From DUPQ01 sp964563155 (GTDB lineage: Bacteria; Bacillota; Clostridia; DUPQ01), in the NCBI GenBank assembly GCA_964563155.1, contig CAZLVL010000002.1:62001-126000 (forward strand): a stretch of 64,000 nucleotides of DNA. Direction: 5' to 3'. The notes below the pieces were generated by a model. It was not told where the DNA came from. It made no database searches and saw nothing but the letters and a program-made list of their open reading frames with translations. Below, in pieces: positions 34,774 to 43,710 of the stretch. The position numbers and the translations under genes were made by a program. Positions within the stretch are counted from its first letter, which is position 1. The number at the start of each line of letters is the position of its first letter.

Positions 34774-36345
34774 TTATCTCAACTCAGCCTTGTCTAAGAC
34801 ATTTTTACTTATTGTCAAAGATAAGAGGGTTATTAAGATATTTATAACTGACATGGTTAAAAAGGTTAAAAAGTAGGCACTTATCACAGTTATTGGAAGT
34901 GAACCTATTATTATTCCTACCACTGTTCCAGGTATGGACATAATTAGCACTAAGAGCATATACATTAAAAAGAGAAGGGTTCTGGAAGAAAAAGAACCAA
35001 AAATCCTTCTTAACAAAAGGTTTGCACTTAAGATTAAATAGGAAAAAGAAAGTCTAGCAATAACCAAAACAACAATGTCCCAAGGTGATAATTTCATTAT
35101 AAAGCCTAGAGCAATAAAGAGTAAAAGTGCTTCTATTAGATACTCTGAAAAAGACTCAGCAATTGCATAAATAATCTTCTTTAGAGAGTTTTCAGGTATC
35201 ATATATATATAGGGTTTATCCAACTCCTTAGCAAGTCGTCCCATAGATATAGATATTATCTGCATATAGGTGGCATAAAAGAAGATACTTGTAATGCCCA
35301 TATTTTTTACAAATAAAGAAAAAACAATAACTATAACTAAAAATAGAAAACTCATAGGATTCATAAGTAATTTTCTGCTTCTTCTGTTTTCAATCTTATG
35401 CTTATGATAAAAAACGCTGGCCCCAAAACCTTGGGTAAGACCTGTTTGACCTTTTTTTATCTTTCCCCAGCTTTCTATTGTTCTTCCTTCTTTTTTTGCT
35501 AGTAGCACTGTAGCTTGTTCTTCACTAGCTTGTAAGACATCTTCATAAAAATCTTGATTGCTTTTCATAACAAGAAAGGTTGCTAAAAAGAAGTAAAAAA
35601 CAAGAAGAAAGAGACCTATTACTATAGATAAAAGATCATTTGTAACCAAACCGCCAGCCATATTACCAGCCCAACCCCCTACAGGAAGTAGCCTTATAGC
35701 CCAGCTGTTACCTACTTTAACAAGATTTTCTATAAGATTTTCTTTATCTTGTAATAGATAAAAGGATATTCCTAAAACATAGGCTAAAATAATTGCATAA
35801 TAAGAATAAAGTACTATCTTCTTTCTTTTCTCATTGTAACTGGTAAAAAAGTAAATAAGCATGGCGGTTAGTTGGGCTAAAAAGACTGTTATTCCATAGC
35901 CTATTAAAATCCAGAGCAAATCCAGTATTCCAATTCCAAAAACCATAGAAGCCCAACCATACTGATAAAGTATGAAAAAGCCTAAAAGCAAAGAAGTACC
36001 TAATTGTTTAACCAAGCCGTAATATAATATTTTTGATGGTTTTAAAGGAGAAGAAAACAAAAGATTAACATCTGACATTTTAAACATGGTAGCCCCATTT
36101 TTAAAGCCATTATAAATTAAAAGAAAGAACATTAGGATGTATAGGGCACTTATCCCTGCAATCAGTTCTCTAATATCCCTATACTCTTGTCCGGTACTAG
36201 GTTCAATATATTTTATTACAGCATTTAGCACCAAAATACCTATCATAAAAATTCCATATATTAACTTAGCTGGACTTTTAACAATCTCTTTTAAGGTGTT
36301 CTTAAATTGTTTTACTAAAAGATAAGAAATTGCATTACTTTTCAT
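34774..36345 (-). CDS. ABC-2 type exporter membrane subunit
   Basis: About 523 residues. I chose ATG at 36345 because the AGGA site is better spaced than for the ATG two codons upstream. At least ten hydrophobic segments are visible, with a conserved-looking 'FKMSDVNLLFSSPLKPSKILYYGLVKQ' early in the protein, typical of large Firmicute ABC exporter permeases. The start overlaps the ATPase gene by 11 bases. The substrate is unknown. Confidence 0.82.
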   Translation of the reverse strand: MKSNAISYLLVKQFKNTLKEIVKSPAKLIYGIFMIGILVLNAVIKYIEPSTGQEYRDIRELIAGISALYILMFFLLIYNGFKNGATMFKMSDVNLLFSSPLKPSKILYYGLVKQLGTSLLLGFFILYQYGWASMVFGIGILDLLWILIGYGITVFLAQLTAMLIYFFTSYNEKRKKIVLYSYYAIILAYVLGISFYLLQDKENLIENLVKVGNSWAIRLLPVGGWAGNMAGGLVTNDLLSIVIGLFLLVFYFFLATFLVMKSNQDFYEDVLQASEEQATVLLAKKEGRTIESWGKIKKGQTGLTQGFGASVFYHKHKIENRRSRKLLMNPMSFLFLVIVIVFSLFVKNMGITSIFFYATYMQIISISMGRLAKELDKPYIYMIPENSLKKIIYAIAESFSEYLIEALLLFIALGFIMKLSPWDIVVLVIARLSFSYLILSANLLLRRIFGSFSSRTLLFLMYMLLVLIMSIPGTVVGIIIGSLPITVISAYFLTFLTMSVINILITLLSLTISKNVLDKAELR

Positions 36346-37060
36346 CTTCATTTCCTACTTTATTCTTTTTGTCAGTTATTTCAAAGAAAATGCTTTCTAA
36401 AGATTCTTGTGAACCTTCTTTATCCTTACCATTTTCTACTCTAGCAGCAATCTCTCCATCCATCATAATGTAGCTAACATCCCAATAGTCTTCTACACTG
36501 TCTATCATGTGGGTACTAATTAATAAGGTGCAGCCTGCATCTCTCAATTCTAAAAACATCTTTTTTAATTGCTTTATGGCTTGAGGATCTAATCCTACTA
36601 GAGGTTCATCAAGGACAAGTACCCTAGGCCTATGAACAAGAGCACAACATATGGATAGCTTTTGTTGCATACCCTTTGAAAGCTCTTTACCTAATTTGTT
36701 TTTCTTATCCCATAATTCAAATCTTTCTAAAAGTTCCTTCTCATATTGTTTATCTTCTACCTTGTAGGCTTTAGAGATAAACTCTAAATGCTCTTCAACA
36801 GTCAATAAATCATATACAGCTGGCATTTCAGGTACATAACCCAGTAAGGCCTTTGCTTCGGATGATTTGTTTTCAAGATTGTCTATGAGGATTTCTCCTT
36901 TAAATCTAAGCAGTCCACATATACATTTAATTAAGGTAGATTTACCTGCACCATTTGGTCCTAATAAAATGGCGATAGAACCTTCTTTTACTTGAAAAGA
37001 AATATCGTGATTAGCTCTTAACTTTCCGTAAAACTTTGTAACATTATTTGCTTGTAACAT
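36335..37060 (-). CDS. ABC transporter ATP-binding protein (exporter type)
   Basis: 241 residues. Walker A 'GPNGAGKST', signature 'LSKGMQQKLSICCAL', Walker B 'VLVLDEPLVGLD' and the switch 'ISTHMIDSVED' are intact. The type resembles EcsA/CcmA-like export ATPases. It energises the overlapping permease encoded just downstream. Promoter not clearly visible. Confidence 0.92.
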   Translation of the reverse strand: MLQANNVTKFYGKLRANHDISFQVKEGSIAILLGPNGAGKSTLIKCICGLLRFKGEILIDNLENKSSEAKALLGYVPEMPAVYDLLTVEEHLEFISKAYKVEDKQYEKELLERFELWDKKNKLGKELSKGMQQKLSICCALVHRPRVLVLDEPLVGLDPQAIKQLKKMFLELRDAGCTLLISTHMIDSVEDYWDVSYIMMDGEIAARVENGKDKEGSQESLESIFFEITDKKNKVGNEDEK

Positions 37061-37133
37061 TTTTAACCTACTTTGACTTTTCTTATACTTGTTATATCAC
37101 AATTTTTATAGCCTGTAAATTTTTAGCCTGTCA

Positions 37134-37160
37134 AAAAAGGAGACCTAAGTCTCCTTTTTA
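37134..37160. terminator. Terminator downstream of the solute-binding lipoprotein gene
   Basis: AAAAAGGAGAC, CTAA, GTCTCCTTTTT: an 11-bp stem with T-runs on both strands, 32 bases beyond the stop at 37192. Confidence 0.8.
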
Positions 37161-37191
37161 TAAGTTATTCCCTTATTTTAATTTGCTATCA

Positions 37192-38889
37192 CTAGTTCAA
37201 AGATGACCATAGTTCAGCATAATTTTGTTGTGTAGTCTTTCCAAGTCTTTCATTCATTAAGTCTAGAGTGTATTGTGGGTCAAATGACATTATAGTTCCT
37301 AAATAGCTTCTAAGTGAATCTTGTGGAGATACACCATCTACCATAACATCAGATACAAACTTAACTCCTGCTGCTGTCCATTCTTCTACAACACTAGTAA
37401 ATTCAATGTTGTCAGGTTCTAAGAGATTTTCTTGATACAAGAACAATCTGCCATCATCATACTCATTCAAAATCTCATATCTTCTCTTTAAGTTATCAGC
37501 ATTTGCTGCAGCTTGTGTTTGATCCCAAGCAGCATCACCTGAGTTATATGCTAGTTTATAACCAAAAGAACCTACATCCAAAGCAAAGTCAGGATGTCCT
37601 GTTGTAACAGCTGAAAAACCAGTGCTTTTAACAGTAGCTGTGCTGGGATCCAATTGATACATTAAAAGATATACATCCTTTCCATCTAAGAAGAAGCCAT
37701 CTTTTGCATCTTTACTGGTTTGAGGTATACCATATCTAAAGGTAAAGAAGCTTTCAGGTGTTCCATAAACCAAGGTTACAAACCAGTTCACAACTTCTTT
37801 GGGTTGTTCTGTATGAATACTCAATACAAAAGGTGCACCAGTTCCTTTTTTCCAGCCATTAATCTTTTCTGAAATATTATTAGAACCTATAGCTGCAATA
37901 CCAACCATATAGGCTGTAGGGGTATGCTTTTTAACATTGTTTTCCCAAGAAATCAACCAAGTATCCCAATAATAACAAGAACCTGCTTTGCCATCAGACA
38001 TTAAAGCTCTTACATCAGCTGCACTCATTGAAAATAATTCAGGGTGAACTAATCCTTCTACATAACATTTACGCAAGAAGGAAACTGCTTCTGCCATCTC
38101 AGGTTTTATTACAGAGTCTTCCCAAATATTCACATTGGGATTGTATAAGGGGATTAAATCACCTTCATGACTTGTACGTGCATCAAATGCATGGAACATA
38201 TCTTGCATTAGCCACATGGTCCTGGAACAAAATCCCCAAGTATCATTCTGTCCAGATTTATTAGGATCATTTAGAGTAAAGGCTTTGGATACTTCATAAA
38301 AAGCATCTATGGTTTCAGGCTTTTTCATGCCTACTGTATCTAACCAGTCCCCTCTCATGGTTCTTATAAACCAATAAGGATGTCCTTCTTCTCCTCTTGG
38401 AACTCCCCATACTTGACCATCCCAAGTATAAATTTCTTTCCATTCTTCTGGTATCATGGTTTCCCATGTTTCATTACCTGTTAGAAATTCATCAAGGGCA
38501 TAAATATTTCCTTGTTGTGCCCAAGCAATCATCTCATAACCGGAAAACAGCAGAACCATTCCTACTAAATCCTTTGAGACCATTTGCAAATGAATAGTTT
38601 CAATGTAGGTATCCCTAGCAGGTGAATTGATTTTAAAGTCTATTCCATATTTTTCTGAAACATAGTCTCTAAAAGCTGCTTTTTGGTCAAGATTTTCAGT
38701 GGTATCACCATAATAAGCTAGTGTTGTGATATCCATTGTTCTTGGCTTGTCTACTTGAACGGTAGGTTCCCCATTTTCCCCACCAGTTACATTTGGGTCC
38801 TTACCAGGCTTGTTATCACAGGCAGTAAGAACCAGAGCAAACATAAAAACCATACACAAAACTAGGGCTATTATTTTTGTCCTTTTCAT
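37192..38889 (-). CDS. Extracellular solute-binding lipoprotein (sugar ABC type), orphan
   Basis: 565 residues. A lipoprotein signal ends in LTAC with Cys24. The long mature part with 'MVSKDLVGMVLLFSGYEMIAWAQQGNIYALDEFL' and 'WGVPRGEEGHPYWFIRTMRGDWLDTVGMKKPETIDAFYEVSKAF' is like family-1 (LplA-type) oligosaccharide-binding proteins. Aromatic and Trp-rich segments fit sugar binding. No permease or ATPase of a sugar importer is adjacent, and a terminator follows, so it is an orphan that must pair with subunits elsewhere. It has a near-consensus promoter and AAGGAG site. Confidence 0.85.
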   Translation of the reverse strand: MKRTKIIALVLCMVFMFALVLTACDNKPGKDPNVTGGENGEPTVQVDKPRTMDITTLAYYGDTTENLDQKAAFRDYVSEKYGIDFKINSPARDTYIETIHLQMVSKDLVGMVLLFSGYEMIAWAQQGNIYALDEFLTGNETWETMIPEEWKEIYTWDGQVWGVPRGEEGHPYWFIRTMRGDWLDTVGMKKPETIDAFYEVSKAFTLNDPNKSGQNDTWGFCSRTMWLMQDMFHAFDARTSHEGDLIPLYNPNVNIWEDSVIKPEMAEAVSFLRKCYVEGLVHPELFSMSAADVRALMSDGKAGSCYYWDTWLISWENNVKKHTPTAYMVGIAAIGSNNISEKINGWKKGTGAPFVLSIHTEQPKEVVNWFVTLVYGTPESFFTFRYGIPQTSKDAKDGFFLDGKDVYLLMYQLDPSTATVKSTGFSAVTTGHPDFALDVGSFGYKLAYNSGDAAWDQTQAAANADNLKRRYEILNEYDDGRLFLYQENLLEPDNIEFTSVVEEWTAAGVKFVSDVMVDGVSPQDSLRSYLGTIMSFDPQYTLDLMNERLGKTTQQNYAELWSSLN

Positions 38890-38928
38890 CTTTTTTTCTC
38901 CTTTTTTTTTCAGATTAATGATAGATTC

Positions 38929-38957
38929 ATAATACGAAACTTGCTAGGTGCTGTCAA
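38929..38957 (-). promoter_or_regulatory. Promoter of the solute-binding lipoprotein gene
   Basis: On the minus strand TTGACA (38957-38952), 17-base spacer, TATTAT (38934-38929), about 40 bases before the ATG at 38889: the strongest consensus promoter seen outside the aromatic operon. The remaining ~215 bases to 39172 are AT-rich with no other feature that I can support. Confidence 0.8.
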
Positions 38958-39172
38958 GGTCAAAACCCTCTTTTACACTAATCCAATTCCATAAAATTTA
39001 CAGTAATATTTCTCTTCACCAGAATATTTTTATATGTCTTTTTATATACAAGAATATTTATTTAGAAACCTAAAAAAGAGCCTAAACTTAAAAGAACTAG
39101 ATTTCTCCAGTTCTTTTTACTTTCCTATTTTTATTTCATCTTACTATTTTTTTGTTACTTCTTTTACTTATG

Positions 39173-40204
39173 CTATTTACTCTTTTTATAAATGGTATTT
39201 GTATCAGAAGACCCATATAAAGAGGTTATGAGCTCTACTGCCATTTTCCCATCTTCAAGGGTAACAAAGGGCTTTTTGTTCAAAAGCAAACTCTGGGTAA
39301 AGCTCTTTAATTGAAGGATGTGACCTTCATTTCCAATAAGATGGCTGGTAACAGAATCACTTTCATTAATGTTGCTAGCTTCAAAGCTTTCTTCACCTTC
39401 AATGTATATACTTTTTATTGCATCTTCTTCTATTACTATAGAGCCTTTACTGCCAAAAACTTCTAAGGTTTTGTTTTGTGGAGGAACAGAGGAAGTACTT
39501 GCAATGATAGTAGCAATAGCTCCATTTTCAAAATCCACAATACCTACAACATTGTCTTCCACCTCTATGTCATGTTGAAGAGTCCTTATATAGCCTTGCA
39601 CATTCTTAAATTTACCATTTAAAAAGAGCAATATGTCTACCCCATGAATCCCTTGATTCATAAGAGCTCCTCCACCATCGGTGGCCCATTTGCCTCTCCA
39701 ATATGATAGGTCATAATAGTCCTGTGAGCGATAGTATCTCATTGTTAGGTTGCTCATACATATCTTTCCCAACCTTCCAGAGTTAATCATTTCTCTGGCT
39801 CTTTGAATATCTTCTGAAAATCTAAGTTGAGATATGACACTACCTGTTACTCCATTTTCATCAAAAGCTTTAATAATCTCATCACTGCTTTTAGTATCAA
39901 TGGCTAAAGGCTTTTCTATAATGGCATGTTTTTTTGCATTAGCAGCAGCTATGGCCATTTGGGCATGATATCCACTAGGTGTACAAATAGTGACAGCATC
40001 AATATCTGGACAAGCTAGCATCTCATCAATTCCCTTGTAGTTTCTTATGCTGTACTTATCTGCAAAATCTATGGATCTTTGCTCGGAACTACCACACACC
40101 CCTATAAGTTTAGCTTCTTCAATTTCCAAGATAGCTTGAGCATGGGTGTGTGCAATTCCACCGCTTCCTATTATTCCATATTTTATAGTTTTCTTATTCT
40201 TCAT
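39173..40204 (-). CDS. Gfo/Idh/MocA-family NAD(P)-dependent oxidoreductase
   Basis: 343 residues from ATG at 40204; the 12 codons before it overlap the upstream gene and lack family similarity. 'IKYGIIGSGGIAHTHAQAILEIEEAKLIGVC' is the Rossmann dinucleotide loop. 'ITICTPSGYHAQMAIAAANAKKHAIIEKPLAID' includes the EKP catalytic Lys, and 'GGGALMNQGIHGVDILLFL' has the substrate-site His/Asp. It likely oxidises or reduces a sugar or inositol ring. It is coupled to the preceding aminotransferase gene (11-base overlap), a pairing common in amino-sugar synthesis. Confidence 0.9.
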   Translation of the reverse strand: MKNKKTIKYGIIGSGGIAHTHAQAILEIEEAKLIGVCGSSEQRSIDFADKYSIRNYKGIDEMLACPDIDAVTICTPSGYHAQMAIAAANAKKHAIIEKPLAIDTKSSDEIIKAFDENGVTGSVISQLRFSEDIQRAREMINSGRLGKICMSNLTMRYYRSQDYYDLSYWRGKWATDGGGALMNQGIHGVDILLFLNGKFKNVQGYIRTLQHDIEVEDNVVGIVDFENGAIATIIASTSSVPPQNKTLEVFGSKGSIVIEEDAIKSIYIEGEESFEASNINESDSVTSHLIGNEGHILQLKSFTQSLLLNKKPFVTLEDGKMAVELITSLYGSSDTNTIYKKSK

Positions 40205-41531
40205 CTTCTTTCTTATCAGTGTAGAAGAACCATCTTCCACTATCTGACCTTTTGGTGTCGCCTGCTAACAATTCTTTGTAGTTAAGTGCAACCTTTTTAA
40301 AAGCATTTGCATACATTTCAATATATTCTGGCATGTAATGTTTAAACCAAGGAATGGAATAAACTTGAACTGCTTGAGACACTTTTATTTCATCATCTAA
40401 TTCTCTTACATCTCTATCTGTAAAGGCAACTCTTGCTGGTTTATCATAATTCAAACCATTGTAGTCTTTAAAGATATTATGTTCATGAAGAGGCTTATTA
40501 GCTCCAGGAGCAATGTCGAATCCTTCTGCTTTAACAGCTTCACAAAATCTTTCAACTGACAATCCTTCTAACTCTTCAGGATAGAAAAGGCCATGGGCGG
40601 CATACCAGCCAGCCATATTAGAACCATCTGATTCATCTACCATGTGAGCTTTAAGTCCAGGAACCCCTTCTAAAAGACTCCAAAAGTATTTCATTGCCTT
40701 TCTTATTTCTGCAGTTCTTTCATCATAATACTTTAATTGAACTCTAGCTAAGGCTGAACTCAATTGGTTAACTCTTCCTTTAACTCCACCTAAGGGCATG
40801 GAAGCATATTTTTCTAAATAATCAGTAGAAATATATTTAGAATTATTTCTTTCATAGTGACAATATGCCATAGCTCTGTCGTACATTTCCTTATCATCGG
40901 TTGCTAGTATTCCCATTTCTCCAGTAGCAAATGATTTTCCACTCATTAAAGACATAGCTGCAATGTGTCCAAAGGTTCCTAGCATTTTACCCTTATACAT
41001 ACCACCTTGGGCATGGGATACATCTTCTATAACATAAAGGTTATGCTTTTTAGCAATTTCCATAATGGGATCCATATCTGCAGGATGTGACAAATAGTGA
41101 ACCACCATAATAGCCTTGGTTCTTGGGCCAATGCATCTTTCAATATCATTGGGATCTATACAAAGGGTAGTAGGGTTGATGTCAGCAAAAACAACTGTTG
41201 ACCCTAGATTAAAGGCCTGAAGGCAAGATGCCCAATAGGTTTTACTAGGACAAATTATTTCATCTCCTGCTCCCATTTTGCAAGCAAACATAGCTGCCTG
41301 TAAAGACATGGTGCCATTACAATAAGCTACTGCATATTTCTTTTTTTGCCATTTTGCAAATTCTTTTTCAAATTTCTCGGTAACATCCAAGCCACTCATT
41401 GCACCTCTTCTTAAGACATCAAGTACAGCATCTTCATCCTCTTGGGTTATTATGGGCCACTTAAATAAGGCCTCAGGTATTTGGGATTGATCAATGGCTG
41501 GTTTTCCACCAAATAGGGCTAGTTCACTCAT
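40194..41531 (-). CDS. DegT/DnrJ/EryC1/StrS-family PLP aminotransferase
   Basis: 445 residues from ATG at 41531 with GGAGG 8 bases upstream; a longer frame lacks a site. 'AVAYCNGTMSLQAAMFACKMGAGDEIICPSKTYWAS', 'VIEDVSHAQGGMYKGKMLGTFG' and 'AAMSLMSGKSFATGEMG' (PLP Lys in SGKS) are the family landmarks. Such enzymes aminate keto sugars or 3-keto-inositol. It is co-transcribed with the overlapping Gfo/Idh/MocA oxidoreductase gene, so together they may make an amino-sugar or scyllo-inosamine-like product. Confidence 0.9.
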   Translation of the reverse strand: MSELALFGGKPAIDQSQIPEALFKWPIITQEDEDAVLDVLRRGAMSGLDVTEKFEKEFAKWQKKKYAVAYCNGTMSLQAAMFACKMGAGDEIICPSKTYWASCLQAFNLGSTVVFADINPTTLCIDPNDIERCIGPRTKAIMVVHYLSHPADMDPIMEIAKKHNLYVIEDVSHAQGGMYKGKMLGTFGHIAAMSLMSGKSFATGEMGILATDDKEMYDRAMAYCHYERNNSKYISTDYLEKYASMPLGGVKGRVNQLSSALARVQLKYYDERTAEIRKAMKYFWSLLEGVPGLKAHMVDESDGSNMAGWYAAHGLFYPEELEGLSVERFCEAVKAEGFDIAPGANKPLHEHNIFKDYNGLNYDKPARVAFTDRDVRELDDEIKVSQAVQVYSIPWFKHYMPEYIEMYANAFKKVALNYKELLAGDTKRSDSGRWFFYTDKKEDEE

Positions 41532-41571
41532 TGTGTTTACCTCCGCATATTTTTTGAGCAAAGTTTTCTAG

Positions 41572-41613
41572 ATTATATAATAATGTAAAACTTATTCCAA
41601 CTACACTGTAGTT
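41572..41613 (-). promoter_or_regulatory. Promoter and overlapping palindrome of the aminotransferase/oxidoreductase operon
   Basis: On the minus strand TTGGAA (41600-41595), 17-base spacer, TATAAT (41577-41572). A perfect 15-bp palindrome AACTACACTGTAGTT (41599-41613) overlaps the -35 edge and is a repressor-site candidate. Confidence 0.6.
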
Positions 41614-41642
41614 TTGTTTTAATTCTTTCTCTTCCTATTCAC

Positions 41643-43520
41643 TTATTTTATATCTTTAATCCATTCATCAAAAGCTGCATCTGATGCCATAGCAAAACTT
41701 GCTCTAGGAGATAGGGAAATTCTTCCTACCCTTGGGCCATCAGGAGAACAGTTTCTTTTAAATTGCTGGGTAAAAAATCTTCTTAAAAAGAGGGTAAGCC
41801 ACTTTTCGATTTCTTCTTTACTATATGTATCTGCAAATGCACTTATGGCCAGTCTTAAAATTTTAGAAGCCCTAAAACCATAGCCTAAATGGTAGTATAG
41901 GAAAAAATCATGTAATTCATAGGGCCCAATTATGTCTTCTGTTTTTTGGTTAATCTTGTCATCCTTGGCTGGTAGTAACTCGGGGCTTATGGGGGTATCA
42001 ATAATGTCTGCTAGGACTTTTTGTAAATCTAAGGACATATCTTTTTTAACATAAGCAATTAAATGTCTAACTAAACTTTTAGGTACAGAGGTATTTACAC
42101 AATACATAGACATATGATCTCCATTAAAAGTAGACCAGCCAAGGGCCTGTTCTGATAAACTACCTGTTCCAATAACTAAGCCATTTTCCATATTAGATAT
42201 GTCCATTAGGACTTGTGTTCTTTCTCTAGCTTGGGCATTTTCAAAGGTTACATCTGGTGTTTTTCCATCATGGCCAATATCTTTTAGATGGACCTCTACA
42301 GCCTTGCTAATATCTATTTCCCTAAAATCTGTCTTTAGTAAAAGGCTTAAGTCTTTAGCATTGTTTCTTGTTCTAGAAGTAGTTCCAAAACAAGGCATAG
42401 AGATACAAACTATATCTTTTGTGTTTCTTCCTGTTTTAATATAAGTGTTATATGTGACTAACAAAGCCAAGGTTGAATCCAAACCACCGGAAATACCAAT
42501 TAATGATTTTTTGATACCTGTATGGTCTAACCTTTTTTCTAGACCCTTAGACTGGATTGCTAGAATCCTTTCTGCTCTTTTATCAAGTTGATCTTCTTTA
42601 GGGATAAAGGGATATTTATTTATCTTTTTAGGAAAGTTAGTGTTTTTTTTTGACATATGAAAGAAAATCTTCCTATATTCTCTTTCTTCCAAATTGAACT
42701 TATGGGTTTTCCTTCGCAGTCTTTCTTTGGTTAAAAGTTCTAAATCTATAAGGGCTTCTATATAGCTGCTTTCAAAAGGATTGCTTTTTTCTGTCAGTTT
42801 ACCTCTTTGACCTACCAGTTTCATACCACTATATACATCATCAGTGGTGGACTCTTTACTAGATGCATTACTATGAAGATAGGCACAAGCCCCTCTAGCT
42901 GATTGAGCTAGTACAAGAGTTTCAATGTATTCTTCTCTTCCTACAAGTTCACTTATAGCACTGGGGTTTGCTATTATTGTGGCTCCATTTAAGCAATGGC
43001 TTATGGCTTTTGAATAGGGTGAGAAAAGGTCATTACCTATTTCCAGAGCTAAAGTAAAATCTTCCATTTCTTTGTTTTGGTATAAAAGATTTGGACCAAA
43101 AGGAATATCTTTTCTGCCAATATTTACTAGAGTGTTTTCTATAGGTCCATTGGAAAAGTTTCCTTCACCTTCTATCTTAGTAGATATGCCCAAGATTTCT
43201 GACTTATATATTAAACTAGCACAATTGTATAAGGTATCTTTATAAACAAGAGGATGACCTAGTACTACTAAGATTTCTTTATCCTTTGTAGCTCTTACTA
43301 CTTCTAATAACCCCGCTTCAGTGGCCTTTAAAAGAGTATCTTGCAAAAACAGATCTTTACAAGTAGCACCAGTTAAGCCTAACTCAGGAAAGACTAGTAG
43401 ATGAACGCCACTAGAGTTTGCTGAATCTATAGTTTTTAAAATATTATTAAGATTAAAACTTACATCTCCAACCCTTATATCAGGGCTTGCCAATGCTATT
43501 TTTATAAATCCATCATGCAT
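41643..43520 (-). CDS. nadE: Two-domain NAD synthetase NadE with a degenerate glutaminase domain
   Basis: 625 residues from ATG at 43520 (GAGGAAAG upstream). An N-terminal nitrilase-like glutaminase domain (~1-290) precedes the synthetase domain, which has the PP-loop 'IGISGGLDSTLALLV' and 'GTGSLSEQALGWSTFNGDHMSM'. The catalytic Glu region 'LLVFPELGLTGAT' is present. The nucleophile motif ICEDLW is replaced by 'LEIGNDLFSP', so the Cys is Gly (GGT at 43037-43035). The usual PNYxEFYExRWF stretch after the catalytic Lys is also lost. The protein probably uses ammonia, although it keeps the glutamine-dependent size. Confidence 0.9.
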   Translation of the reverse strand: MHDGFIKIALASPDIRVGDVSFNLNNILKTIDSANSSGVHLLVFPELGLTGATCKDLFLQDTLLKATEAGLLEVVRATKDKEILVVLGHPLVYKDTLYNCASLIYKSEILGISTKIEGEGNFSNGPIENTLVNIGRKDIPFGPNLLYQNKEMEDFTLALEIGNDLFSPYSKAISHCLNGATIIANPSAISELVGREEYIETLVLAQSARGACAYLHSNASSKESTTDDVYSGMKLVGQRGKLTEKSNPFESSYIEALIDLELLTKERLRRKTHKFNLEEREYRKIFFHMSKKNTNFPKKINKYPFIPKEDQLDKRAERILAIQSKGLEKRLDHTGIKKSLIGISGGLDSTLALLVTYNTYIKTGRNTKDIVCISMPCFGTTSRTRNNAKDLSLLLKTDFREIDISKAVEVHLKDIGHDGKTPDVTFENAQARERTQVLMDISNMENGLVIGTGSLSEQALGWSTFNGDHMSMYCVNTSVPKSLVRHLIAYVKKDMSLDLQKVLADIIDTPISPELLPAKDDKINQKTEDIIGPYELHDFFLYYHLGYGFRASKILRLAISAFADTYSKEEIEKWLTLFLRRFFTQQFKRNCSPDGPRVGRISLSPRASFAMASDAAFDEWIKDIK

Positions 43521-43710
43521 TTTTCTTTCCTCTTTTCCTGTATAAATTATATACTCTTTTGATGAAAATAGCATCTTTTACCTAAAATTCCCTAGCGTAA
43601 CAAAGCCCCAATTTTACATTACCCCAAAATAATAAAGGAAGTATGCTTATGTTAAGAGCACAATACTTATATAAGGCTTACATAAAGGTTACTTGATAAT
43701 AAATCCTTTA

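Noticed and set aside
39034..39231. 65-codon plus-strand frame rich in Phe, Tyr and Ser upstream of the oxidoreductase end
   Set aside because: Considered as another aromatic leader peptide, but it has no terminator or downstream plus-strand gene and runs antisense into a real gene. The residues reflect AT-rich sequence.
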